Shown in pieces: positions 21,413-34,000 of a stretch of DNA of 64,000 nucleotides. The DNA lies in NCBI GenBank assembly GCA_037043455.1, contig JAWPHD010005079.1:69501-133500 (forward strand), in the 5' to 3' direction. The first letter of the stretch is position 1. Every line of letters starts with the position of its first letter. Below the pieces are notes generated by a model. That model searched no databases. It worked only from the letters and a program-made list of their open reading frames with translations, and had not been told where the DNA came from. Both the position numbers and the translations under genes were made by a program. This DNA comes from Cyrtodaria siliqua (taxonomy: Eukaryota > Mollusca > Bivalvia > Adapedonta > Hiatellidae).

Positions 21413-22235
21413 TTGCGAAGAGACGTAGATACATTAAAACAAAAAGCTGATGGAATTGTAATAGATGAAGCTCAGAGGAGTATCACTGACAAAGAAGTCC
21501 AGCAATGTAATGCGGTCTTTGGCAGGGTCAAATGTATACACACAAAGAGTACATATTTTGTTAGAACACACAAAACGCTTATCAAAGCTTTCCAGTTTAG
21601 AGTAGATAAGAATATTCGAGAATGTGCAGTCAGCAAGTGCGATTCAAAGATCTTAGCAGTTGCCAGAAGAGATAGCTGCAGAGGCACATTTTAATGTCAC
21701 ATGCTACACCAGCTATACCATGGCCAAAAAAGAGCAAAAGTTAAAGAACTCGCAGATATTATGGAATCAGATGATCAACACAAAGCAGTGACAATGGTGA
21801 ATTAATGCACTTTATTTGGTCAGAATTGAAGGAATCTAATATAAAACATTTTACTTTCATAGAAAGCTTGAATGTGAGATAAAATCTTTCCAGAAAACAA
21901 TCGTAAATTATTATCTGTTCCTGGGTGTACACCATTTAAGGATGTTGTGTGAGATAATCAGAATGTAAAGAGCGAACTTACAACAAACATCATACAGGAC
22001 TTCACTACACATGGCATCAATGATTGAAATGAATATGAAGTCAACACCATGGCCATTTTGTCCCTCGGAAGTAAATACAGAATCATTTATATTGCCATTC
22101 TTTGTTCAACGATTCCTTTCCTTTTTGGTGAACACAAGTAAACACAACAGGAAAAATAGCTTTCAAACAACAAAGTCAAAAACACGCATTAAAACAAACA
22201 ACACTTGCAATGCTAATAAGAAACAGGGCAAGTGA
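21413..22235 (+). pseudogene. Unidentified decayed coding remnant
   Basis: Short plus-strand frames read in succession look protein-like, with stops and frame changes: VDTLKQKADGIVIDEAQRSI at 21413-21694, a frame continuing LADIMESDDQHKAV, then LLSVPGCTPFKD and EYEVNTMAILSLGSKYRI further on. I do not recognise the family. It could be a remnant of a retrotransposon-linked or host gene. Support is only the unusual runs of ordinary-looking residues. Confidence 0.3.
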
Positions 22236-22730
22236 CATCCCAAACACAAACGGTTGACAATAGTGCTACCGCCTTGGAACGGTCAGTGGCAAAAAGTCAG
22301 CAGGGGGTTTAAACCAGGTTAGTCCATCAAGACGAAACAAAATGCGAGTTCGGTCGTTCGTAAGGATATCATATACGTTGTGCCCCCTAGACAACATAAG
22401 CCTCCAAAACAGCTGCTGCTCCCTTATGTTGTTACAATCCTCAGTAATAACTGCCCTCAGTCTCCAGAAACTAACTGCAACATTGAATCAGCAAAATGTA
22501 TTTGCATTCAATATACATAATGTGTTGACAAATCTAGACGGGAATCCCACTGAAGGCATCCATGAGGTTCGGGAGGAGGCAGATGGACTCTGTCGCTACA
22601 CGCAGCGCTTGCGACTGAAGAAGGTTATGCAGAAGCTAGGATCAGCTCAGAAGACATTGACCTTTTTCATCATACTTAGCATTCTCTCATCGTATTGTAT
22701 ATCTCTAATATTCCATTACAGTCATCTAAA

Positions 22731-22736
22731 ACACCA

Positions 22737-22769
<33 letters not shown>

Positions 22770-22806
22770 CCACCATTATCACCACCACCACCACCACAAC
22801 CACCAC

Positions 22807-22856
<50 letters not shown>

Positions 22857-23070
22857 CCACCACCACCACCACCACCACCACCACCACCACATTCATCATC
22901 ATCATCATCATCATCATAATCATAATCATCATCATCACCACCACCACCACCACCACCACCACCATCATCATTATCATCATAATCATCACCACCACCACCA
23001 CCACTATCACCAACACCATCATCATCGTCATCATCCTCAACACCACCACCACCATCACCACAACCCCCAC

Positions 23071-23111
<41 letters not shown>

Positions 23112-23156
23112 GCATCATCCCCACCATCATAATCATCATTTTCATCGTCATCATAA
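22731..23156. repeat. Trinucleotide microsatellite (CAC/CAT)n
   Basis: About 140 triplets alternate between CAC and CAT blocks. One frame reads as poly-His, the others as poly-Pro/Ser or, on the reverse strand, poly-Met/Val. Confidence 0.95.
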
Positions 23157-23159
23157 TTA

Positions 23160-24055
23160 ATTTTGTGATTACATCAGTAATTAGCCTTGTGTACGTGTGC
23201 ACGCAAATATAAAAAATAAATATATTTACATTAGCCTTAGCAACCAAGCTTAACGCAATATTATCGGAATTGATATCTGTCCTTAAAACAAGTGAGTCGT
23301 TAAGGTTATGCATTATTTATGTGTACTCGGTGGATGAAACTAAATTAAAACATAACCATTTACACATTGTTCAAATCGAATCTAGTTCTGAGTTGTTTTC
23401 ATATTCTGTTAGAATTCTGGACTTATCGTAACTAATAAGGTATGTATGTCGTTGTAATTTAAGTTTAGTGTACTATCATTTATTTCGACTATCGCTCTTT
23501 TTATTTAAACCAGAGTCATAAAATTGTTTTCGTGAAATAGCGTGTGCCGTTTAAATACATGGGCTATTTACTGACACGGTTCAGGTGACTTTCTATAAAA
23601 CATGATTTTCAGTGGGTCGAATACGGATATATTTTTAAATATTGTACAATCTGTATCTATGCTTTATTTCATATATCAAATTAATTAAAATAGATGATTA
23701 TTTGCATGAACTGGTGCATGTAAAAAGAGAGTAAATCATTTACATATCGAATCATACAAGAGGTTTTGAAATGATTTAGGAGGATGCTAGATAAACATTC
23801 TAAAATATGCCATTATCTCCCGGCCTAATAGTGATGATTCTCTGAATTATCTGAATTATCATTAAGAACCGATGATTGATACGAGTGTTTTGATGAGCAT
23901 ATTGTTGTATAGTCAGTATATATACTGTGGGTAACTCCGTTGTACCAATTGCATATAAATCTCCGAGGTGTAATGTTGTTCCTATAATAAAAAAGTAATC
24001 CGACCTTGTTTGTTGGAAATAGGTATTATACGTAGGGGAACATATCCCATTTCTG
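23160..24055. other. Intergenic stretch, no feature seen
   Basis: There is no gene, tRNA or named repeat. Reading frames are short and their composition looks random. Confidence 0.45.
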
Positions 24056-25750
24056 TCCGATGGCCAGCAGAGCTTATGGGATGACGAGTTGTCCGTCATT
24101 AACTTTTGCCTCGTTAAGACGATTACCAAGCTTTACCAGCTTGTTAATATCCATAAAAGCTAGGATAAGATTAAAAATGCTATATTTTGCCTCGTTAAGA
24201 CGATAGGACCTTTATTTTTCATCCGATCTTTACCAAATTTTAACATATTATTAATATCAATAACAGCTTGGACAAGTTCGAAAACTAACTATATTGGACA
24301 AAGAACACTAGTTATGTGCCCTTACATTTATATTGAAAAATCCATTTTAAGCCTTGTTAACACTCTAACGCCTTTATTTTATATTCGATCTTTCCCAAAC
24401 TTGGCCAGATTGTTCATATCAATGAAAGCTCGGACGAGTTATAAAACCAGCCAGATCGACCACTAACACCGGAGTTACGGCTCTTTTTCATTTTTTTTGT
24501 AATGTACAAGTTGGAAACCCCAGGGATAGTCGGTTTATATCTCACTGAGGCATATTTTCTTTTTTTTCCCATAAGAAACCTTGGTTCATGGGTTCAGTTT
24601 TATTCAGTTTTTTTTTAAAACCCTTTTTTAAAAACGTTTTTTAGTGTTTTTTTTTAATTTTTTTTTTTAGATAGTTTTTTTCTCATTAGAAACCCTGGTT
24701 CTTTTTTTCTTTAAATGGGAGCTTAGGGACCCTTGTTGGATCGGTTTTACATAGAGTTATAGGCAAGAACTTCAAAAATCTTCTTAAAAACTTCAAGAGA
24801 TAAATGTTTGATATTTTTTATTTATAATCAGCTTATGGATCCTCTACCAAGTTTGTATAAATGGTGACCCTGGGGTCAAATTTGTCCCCGCCCCGGTGTT
24901 CACAGTTTTACATAGACTTATATAGGGAAAAACTTCAAAAAATCTTTTGCTCTGAAACTATAAGAGCCAAAGGTATAATATTTTATATTTTCCATACACT
25001 TATTGTCCTTTACCAAGTTTGTTCAAATGGCGACACAGGGGTCAAATTTAGCCCCACCCAAGAGGTCACAGTTTTACACAGACTGATATTATCAGCTTAT
25101 GTTGTTCTAAAACGTTTGCTCAAATGGTGATTTTGGGGTCTAATTTGGCCCCGCCCCAGGGGTCACAGTTTTACATACTAGTAGACTTATATATAGGGGA
25201 AAACTTTAAAAGTCTTCTTCTCTGAAACTACAAGAGTCAAAGATTTAATATTTTGTATTTTGTATTTACACTCAGTTTATGGTTATTTTCCAAGTGCGTT
25301 TGACTGATGACCCTGGGGTCAAATTTGACCCCACCCCAGGGTCATCATGTTTTACATAGAGTTACATAGAGAAAAACTTTTAAAAAATCTTCTTCTATGA
25401 AACTACAAGAGACAGAGGCTTAATATTTTGTATTTACACTCAGCCTATAGTCCTCTACCAAGTTTGTTCAAATAGTGACCCTGGGGTCAAATTTGGCCCC
25501 GCCCTGTGTCACATGTCAAATTTGGTTTGAGTGTTTATAATAACGAAAGTTTGATTTGTTTTAAAGCTAGCCAAACTTGAGCCAAATGAATCCCTCCCCC
25601 TATATCTTGGTAATTGAAGACACTTTATAAAACACTAGTTTGATACTGCCATATCTGATACACAATCCTTCTATCCCCCACCCCACCACCACCCCACCAT
25701 GGACACCATATAACAAGTAGAGCGATAAAAGCTCTATTTGGCCTCTTGTT
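24056..25750. repeat. Family T mosaic repeat, second copy
   Basis: It starts 'ggccagcagagcttatggga' as at 14870, has three 'gttaagacgatagg' units, a T-rich section (24490-24720), then about five units of 'gaccctggggtcaaatttgg' with 'cccacagttttacatagact'. It ends 'aacaagtagagcg' and 'gcctcttgttttt'. The shared ends with different inner units mark a modular element. Confidence 0.65.
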
Positions 25751-28190
25751 TTTACTGAATTATAGATGAACATTTTCAAAATTTCGAATATATGCATACA
25801 CTTTGTGAGCATCAATGAAAACAGCTGTACCCTTGATATGTTTAGTAAACACACACGACCTTTCTTACATGTCTTGTGATCTCACCTTTTCTGATGACTT
25901 TTCAAGTGGAAAGCTATTAATCTATATGCAAATTACACTGCTGCATTATGCATTATGCACATTTGAGTCGAAGTTGCAGCAAATCATCAATATGTGACAT
26001 TTTAAAACTGGTGTCAATGGGGAAATTAATTGGTAGTGATCCCGTTGAAGCACATGACTTAGTTAACAGATGTAACCATTATGAAATAAATAGCTCTTAA
26101 TTTAATGTAACTCAAAACATAACATGTATAAACTCTTTATGTGATGACTGTTGGAGGCAGGTGATTTGAATGGTTTTAGTGTAAAATGTAACGTTCAGAC
26201 GTTATTTAATTGATACATGAAAGGAGGCATATGTTAGTAAAATATCAATATGGTATTTGGCCTGACATAGTAAGTGTATTTGTAATAGATTACATAGTAA
26301 GTGTGTATTAGTATAGATTGACCAAGATCGCGCATTTTAAAGAATATGTGTCATGGTTTATTCTTAGCCATGAATCGGGCTCCTGTGGTTTGCACCACGG
26401 TATTAAGCTAATGCTGTTGTGTCGTCTGCTAAAGATGGAAAACTATTAGGAAACGGCGATAAACTAGTGCTTTCAATATCATTAGTGCGGAGTATGACTA
26501 CATTGATATAGGGTGATACCGGAATAACTTAACTCATGGGTTAATGAAACGTTACATTACAAACTCTATAAATGGGTGTATATGTTTGCATTTGATCGTA
26601 GCTATATTATAGTGGTTTTGTAAACGTTCACTTGATATGTTTGCCTGAAGGACATTTATATTAAAAGTTCGTAAATGTTTTAACTGAATACAATTAGTAC
26701 ATTATCGAACAGTTAATGATCCGTTGCACAATCCGACCTCTGATTGAGATATATTCCTCAAAAAATTTAAGGATCACGTTTTGATTTGTGTATTTTTTAA
26801 TTGTGCCATTATTGAACATTTTAAGTTTAAGTTAAAGTTTAACTTTATTATTTAACAATTGTTACTTGACCCAAAAGTATTAATTTTGATGGATATGAAA
26901 TGCAGAATATAAAAGATTAAGTAATTATTATTGTTCGTTTTTGTGGTCCTTAAATTATTTTGAGGAGTATATGTTCGACCGGCTTGGGTTTAGTTACCAT
27001 AAGTGTTTGTGTTGTTTCACTGACAATGTCAGTGTCACTGTTTGTGTTGTTTCAATGACAATGTCACTGTTTGTGTTGTTTCAATGACAATGTCAATGTC
27101 ACTATTTTGTTGTCTAATTTCGTAATACGAAAATGAGACACAATCTAAAAGGATTTGACTGATGTATTCGTTACTTTTGTGTCATCGAAAGAGAAATTAA
27201 GACGCTTATATCAGCAATGACAGGCAAAGGTAAAATAAAACACACATAGACAACACTATTACACAAGTGGTAAATGTAGTTCAGTTAACAGTGACAACCG
27301 TTACTTTATGTTAATACTATCTGGATACAAACATATATGTATGCCTTATTATTGGATGTCAGTCATGATGGATTATAATGAATATGTTGTGAATGATTTT
27401 GACAAACAAAAAATACAAACAAATATCTGGATTCGGTGTTAGAAGCTGTGTTTTATTACGTGCTGCGAAAGGGCAACCCGTATATTCTCAGTTAGCCTCA
27501 GGTACGTAGCTGGACCATTTTTCGTCATACGCAAGGTTAATTGCAATGCTGAGCAAATCATTAAAATTGCTTTCAGATGCTTTGTTTTGTCTTGTCAACA
27601 ATGTTCGTACGCAGCTGCGTATCTGCGCATAGGCAGCTGTGCGCATGGTTTTACTTGTACTTTTAGAAAGCGAATCTGTTTTCGTTATGCTTGTTCGGAA
27701 ATCTAAGTATACGATTGAGGCTATGGAGAGAAATCTTCACGATTAAGAAACCGAAAGGAAGGGAGCGTAGCGACCGACCGCGGTTTCTTAGTGATGAAGA
27801 GTTCTCGTCATAGACTTTATCCGGCTTAGTGTTTACGATAGGTTTCAGTCTCTATATAGGTCACACTATAAACCATGAAGAGCGCTGGTAGTAAAATCTT
27901 CATGAATAAATGGTGCAAGTATTTGAAATTCTGAGGCATCTGATTGGTTTAAAAAGTAGAGTAAACACTTATTAGTAGAACATTCACTAATTAAGGCGAG
28001 TTTTCCCTCCGAAATGCATTGATCTATGATACGGCGCCCATTTCCGTCATATTTTTATTGAAATATCGAATTTTTTTTTAGACGGGACCACATCTGTTCT
28101 AAATAGCACATTAAATTATTATCAGCAACATACCCATGCTATATGTAACTATATGTATGTCTTACGCAGTAAGGTATGTACAGGTCAGTT
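25750..28190. other. Intergenic stretch with two small repeats
   Basis: There is no gene. 27007-27115 is a short tandem repeat of 'gtttgtgttgtttcaatgac' with 'aatgtca' (about 3 copies). 27729-27800 is a hairpin with arms 'tcttcacgattaagaaaccg' and 'cggtttcttagtgatgaaga'. The rest is AT-rich and unassigned. Confidence 0.5.
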
Positions 28191-28194
28191 AATA

Positions 28195-28700
28195 GCCTGG
28201 ATGTATGTGCATATGGGATATATATATATATACTATGTATTTCTTGATTTATGTGCGTATATGTCATATAGGCTATGTATTCCTTAATTTATGTGCGCTT
28301 ATGTCATACAGACTATGTTTTCCTTGATATATGTGCGTATATCTCATATAGGCTATGTATTCCTTGATTTATGTGCGCTTACGTCATACAGACTATGTTT
28401 TCCTTGATATATGTGCGTATATCTCATATAGGCTATGTATTCCTTGATTTATGTGCGCTTACGTCATACAGACTATGTTTTCCTTGATATATGTGCGTAT
28501 ATCTCATATAAGCTATGTATTCATTGATTTATGTGCGGATACGTCTTACAGACTATGTTTTCATTGATCTATATGCGCATATGTCATACAGACAATGTTT
28601 TCCTTGATCTATATGCGTATATGTCATACAGACTATGTTTATGTGCGTATATGTTATATAGACTAAATATTTCTTGATTTATGTGCATATATATCTTAAG
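28195..28700. repeat. 40-bp minisatellite
   Basis: About 12 units of 40 bp built on 'tccttgatttatgtgcgctt' and 'acgtcatacagactatgttt', arranged partly as 80-bp dimers of two variants. Confidence 0.9.
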
Positions 28701-29261
28701 AGTATGTATTTGAAATTTATATGCAAGTTGAACGAGATTACATGCATAAAGAAGCATCATGCATAATTTCAAATATTTTCAGTACTCCCACATTCGAAAA
28801 TATAATAACATCGATAGTATTTTTAAACTTGCATGCAGTGGAAAGATACATCAAAAGGATTCCATCCTACCCATTTTATTTCTCTTTCAAATAAATTAGT
28901 TTTACAAAACGATACATTTTAAAACTTGTCAGTACGATTAATGGACAGAATAAATGTACTTGAACTGTGCAGATTCGCCACCTAAGAGATTGACGGAGTT
29001 GCGTGACGTAATGTTTTTTCAAATCCATTTGCATTTGAGGAAAGTACTTTTTAAGAGAACGACGTTCAACAAATTGCATTCATATTGATCCAATATTGAT
29101 TTGTGCTTGAGTTTTCATGAGCACGAGACTTTTTATTAGAAGGGTAAACCGTTCCGACATAAAACATAATAAGGCATTTTCAGTAAATTTGTCATGCTAA
29201 AACAGCATTTACCCATTGTAGGGCACATTAGTTTGGAATAGGCGTATATTTTATGATCATT

Positions 29262-29860
29262 AGTATTAAGAGAAATTAATACTGAAAAGGGGATCCCTTG
29301 GAAGCAATAAACACAAACAAGATATTCAGTCTGTTCATGAGAGGTAATGTGAAGTGCAACACCTCTCACGCCTCCTAGCACCGGCTTATTCTTTTTTAAA
29401 GCCACAAATATTGGAATTGATGATCGCAAAGGACCCGTAAGTAATAACAATGATATGTAGTCGGGCGACTTTGTACGGCCGCCACACAGCACTAAACAAA
29501 TGCCAGTGTGAATGTCAATGTGTGAATGTCAATAAATACTAAAAATCCCTTGGAAGCAAAAAACAGAAACAAGAGATAAAAAGTAGCAGACTCGGTTTTA
29601 TTGAGTTTGTTTATGAGAGGTAATGTGAAGTGCCCCACGCCGCCTAACACCGGCTTAAGCGAGGCCAGAAAGCCATAACTTATAATACAAAAACGTTCTC
29701 AAGCGTATCTGTATGTTTCGAAGAAAGTGCTCATAAATGAAAGAAACACTTACTTAATAAATAATAAAAAGGGTATCCATTAGAAGCAACAAAAAACACA
29801 AACAAGATAGAAAATTAGCAGACTCGGTTTTAGTGAGTCTGTTCATAAGAGGTAATATAA
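29262..29860 (-). repeat. Interspersed repeat family D, three adjacent minus copies
   Basis: 29262-29512 is nearly full length on the minus strand; 29540-29660 and 29760-29860 repeat the end 'ggaagcaaaaaacagaaac' to 'agcagactcggttttattga'. The cluster suggests nested or tandem insertion. Confidence 0.6.
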
Positions 29861-30002
29861 GGTTCAACCTATATTTGTTAACTTAATTCTTTAAGTCATA
29901 CAAACGACTGTTCTTAAAACAACTTACGCAAACCACGTCATTCTTCTACAATTAGCGAGGTCCGGAATAGTATGTGTTGTGTATATACAGACAAGACACT
30001 TC

Positions 30003-30331
30003 ATTCTGCGTGGCGCAGTCGATAGCGCGGCGGATTTGTAACCGGAAGCCCCGGGTTCAATCCTCCGTTGTGTCACTGAGTTTCGTCGGAGTGTTCTTGC
30101 GCAAGACACTCTCCCTTAGCCTTGTCCGTCGGATGAGGACGTAAACCGGGCGGTCCCGTGTATCGGTCTATCCTCCGAGCACGTTAAAGAACCATAGGAA
30201 TCTATTCGATAATAAACTTAGGGATTGGTTCCCGGATTCCTATGTATCATTCCCCTCTCTCTGGGGCGGCTCTAAATAATCTATACTGTGTTGATGAGCC
30301 TTTAAAAAACATTCAATTCAATTTAATTCAA
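30003..30331 (+). mobile_element. tRNA-derived SINE, family B, plus orientation
   Basis: A near full-length copy: head with 'ggcgcagtcgatagcgcgg', B box 'gggttcaatcctccg', internal 'aaagaaccataggaatct', 'tctctggggcggctctaaat' and a tail of repeated 'attcaa'. It lies about 530 bases upstream of locus 2 exon A. Confidence 0.8.
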
Positions 30332-30859
30332 CCTTCTTGCTAAAACCTAGAGATACAGGAATGAACAAGTTTAAGTTTTGTCAACATAATGTCCAAATGA
30401 ACATTTTAAATTCGCGTGAAATGTATTAGGCAAAACCTCTATTTACGTATACATGTATGCTTTTAATTCTTTATTATCAACTTAGACCATACTAATTATC
30501 AAACTATGTTAACATATGTTATGTTCATATGCAACAGACTATTTTGAGAATTATAAATAATGTTTCATGTAACTATAGTAACAATTTAACTTGTACAACA
30601 TTGTATTACACATTTCATTGTTTAACAACGACTAGATATTACGTATTGTGTAATGTTGGCTGCATCAGTTATCTCTTTGTACATACTTTGTATTGATGGA
30701 TCCTTTGTATTGTGAGTCGGTGGCCATAAATAGCAACTAGGGAGTAGTGAAGCGGATCCAATGTGCGTCCCTCGATGGCAAATTGCATATAAATACATTA
30801 AATTAGCTGTTCTGGTTGTAAGTCCTATAATCTTGTAAATATTTGCATTTTTATTACAG

Positions 30860-31029
30860 AAAGCGTGAGAGCAAAGCCCCACATAAACGAAAACAGAAAC
30901 TGTTGACATAATTGGATAATATTCTTAAACCATCAGAGCGCAACGATCCTTTAGACATGGGTGTAAATCGTTTTCATACACCTCTGGGCAATTGGTGGAG
31001 GACCTCAGATAAAATACAAAAATATGGAG
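30860..31029 (+). pseudogene. Locus 2 exon A: juxtamembrane exon carrying an in-frame TAA
   Basis: The acceptor is 'ttattacag', identical to that of locus 1 exon 2, and the donor is 'ggag|gtaacc'. In the homologous frame it reads KRESKAPHKRKQKLLT, then TAA at 30909-30911, then stays open to DKIQKYG. Both ends align with locus 1 exon 2, so the stop is in the true ancestral frame. A downstream in-frame ATG at 30957 could start translation of the remainder. Confidence 0.72.
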
Positions 31030-34000
31030 GTAACCACTTTAACACGATCTGCATTTGACTCTTAACACTTATTAGATATGATATTAAAATGCTTTGTATA
31101 TAAGTAAAATTGAAATTATAAAATATGATACTGATTTATCTTCATCCTAAGTCAAGTTTATGGATAATTAATTAAAGGAGACATGATTTAAAACTACACC
31201 TATCGGACACCCATGACTGCACACACATATACAGACGCTGCAAATTAGATTCACACGTAGTCCCTGTATATATTCAATATGAACAGGGTGTGAAGCGTAA
31301 ACTCGTCTATATCAAGTTATTTATCAAAATTCCACTTAGCAAATCACCCACTAGGATATACATTTTACCAAACATTTGACTGATAGTCACAATTTATATT
31401 TGTTTACCTGCAAATCTCATCTAACGTAAATACACTATAACATTTCCTTCATGATATTTACGAGCGCCTTAAATTATTGTGGAGAAGCTTTTTGGCGATA
31501 TAATTATATAGATACATACTATACAGCATTGAGTTATTATTATTCTATATAAAACTCATCTTTAGGATTTACTATTAATGCTGCCTAGTTTGTTAGAGGA
31601 TATAGCCTGACGGAGAAATCCTTATTTTGTTAGAGGATATCCTGACTGGGAACTGACGGGAAAATGCTTATTATTCTTAGAGGATATAGCCTGCCGGAGA
31701 AATCCTTATTTTGTTAGAGGATATAGCCTGACAGGGAAATCCTTATTTTGTTAGAGGATATAGCCTGACGGAGACATCCTTATTTTGTTAGAGGATATAG
31801 CCTGACAGGGAAATCCTTATTTTGTTAGAGGATATCCTGACGGGGAACTGACGGGAAAATGCTTATTATTCTTAGAGGATATAGCCTGACAGGGAAATCT
31901 TTATTTTGCTAGAGAATGTTAGAGGATATAGCCTGACAGGGAAATCCTTATTTTGCTAGAGGATATAGTCTGTTAGAGAATATAGCTGACGGGAAAATCC
32001 TAATTTTGTTAGAGGATATAGTCTGTTAGAGGATATAGTCTGACGGGAAAATCCTAATTTTGTTAGAGGATATAGTCTGTTAGAGGATATAGTCTGACGG
32101 GAAAATCCTAATTTTGTTAGAGGATATAGCCTGACGGGGAAATCCTTATTTTGTTAGAGGATATAGTCTGTTAGAGAATATAGCTGACGGGAAAATCCTA
32201 ATTTTGTTAGAGGATATAGTCTGACGGAAAAACCTTATTTTATTAGAGGATATAGCCTGACGGGGAAATCCTTATTTTGCTAGAGGATGTAGTCTGTTAG
32301 AGGATATAGTCTGACGGGGAAATCCTTTTTTTGCTAGAGGATGTAGTCTGTTAGAGGATATAGCCTGACGGGGAAATCCTTATTTTGCTAGAGGATGTAG
32401 TCTGTTAGAGGATATAGTCTGACGGGGAAATCCTTATTCTGTTAGAGGATATAGTCTGACGGGGAAATCCTTATTTTGCTAGAGGATGTAGTCTGTTAGA
32501 GGATATAGTCTGACGGGGAAATCCTTATTTTGTTAGAGGATATAGTCTGACGGAGAAATCCTTATTTTGTTAGAGGATATAGTCTGACGGAAAAACCTTA
32601 TTTTATTAGAGGATATAGCCTGACGGGGAAATCTTTATTTTGTTAGAGGATATCCTGACGGGGAACTGACGGGAAAATGCTTATTTTCTTAGAGGATATA
32701 GCCTGACGGGGAAATCCTTATTTACACTGACCTGTTTAATTGGGATGAAAATAGTATGAGAGTGAGGTTTGTTGCACCCTAACACCTGGTTTAAAACCCG
32801 AGCGGTCTTTGTGCCACCGATCGCTCAAGTGCGATACCTTTATTGCCAACCATTTTATGTTTCTGGTGTAGTATAGTTTCCTTTTCTTCGTTGCGATAGT
32901 TGATTGTTTTAAATGCGTGTTTGTTTTGTACTGCTTGTTGCGTGCTGTGAATTATTTTGCATGTAATTTTCGACTTCTGTATCTGCCTTTAAACAATTAC
33001 AACATTTGCATTTCCTCTCATATTCTGAAATTCTATTTGGTTCATCCAAGAAACCTGCGTTTATTTCTAGTCTGTGGTGGGATACTACTAATTTCTATTT
33101 TAAAATTTTGACATATATTAAGATACTGACACCTAACACACACACATATACGTGTGGTTATAACCTAGGACGAAAATGACATATAGAGCCCTGTTATAAC
33201 ATAGTGCTTTATTTTATTCCAATTTCAATAACATAGGCATGTACTCTCCTGTTATTATAAAGCCCTTTTTTCAACAATTAAACAGTAAACTTGTTCATTT
33301 TAAAAATCGCCCTCAAAGATTGGCATGCAATTTTTGCCTGAGCATCATAAACAGAACCACTAGTTACAATACCTGAGTTATAAAATATGTAAACATTTCT
33401 AATATATCGTATTTTTAATAAATTATAAGTTCGCTAGCGCTCGAAAATGAATTGCCTTTTGGTAGTACCATTGTCTTAGTTTACAGCAAGTCTCCACTGT
33501 CACAGTATTCTTTTATTTAATTCAAACTGTTTTGTAATGTTACACATTTGCAAAAATAACGATATCGTCAGCATATAATCTAAAACTACTTTAAAAATGT
33601 TTACATTAATACCTTCAATACTTCAATACTAATGTCGATTAATGTTATTTACGGATATTGAGAAAGAAAAAATGAGGAGACGAGCATTCACCTTGTCTAA
33701 TATCTAGCATACAACAAGCATTCACCTTGTCTAATATCTAGCAAACAACAAGCATTCACCTTGTCTAATATCTAGCATACAACAAGCATTCACCTTGTCT
33801 AATATCTAGCATACAACAAGCATTCACCTTGTCTAGTATCTAGCAAACAACAAGCATTCACCTTGTCTAATATCTAGCAAACAACAAGCATTCACCTTGT
33901 CTAGTATCTAGCAAACAACAAGCATTCACCTTGTCTAGTATCTAGCATACAACAAGCATTCACCTTGTCTAGTATCTAGCAAACAACAACAGTTTTCATT

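Noticed and set aside
22342..23160. 272-codon open frame ending in a long poly-His stretch
   Set aside because: The poly-His part is the (CAC/CAT)n microsatellite, and the 130 residues before it show no motif, splice support or relation to any neighbour.
22726..23313. 195-codon minus-strand frame of Met/Val runs
   Set aside because: It is the reverse reading of the same trinucleotide array.
30005..30075. Functional tRNA gene
   Set aside because: The tRNA-like head is followed by the conserved ~250-bp SINE body also found at 1841-2150 and 35465-35772.
25600..30800. Transmembrane exon for locus 2
   Set aside because: I searched by eye for a hydrophobic frame ending in a phase 2 donor like 'tacag|gt' and found none that resembles 5310-5424.
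31590..33990. Possible CRISPR arrays (regular 34-37 bp repeats)
   Set aside because: The repeats are directly adjacent with no unique spacers, no cas genes are present, and the DNA is animal.
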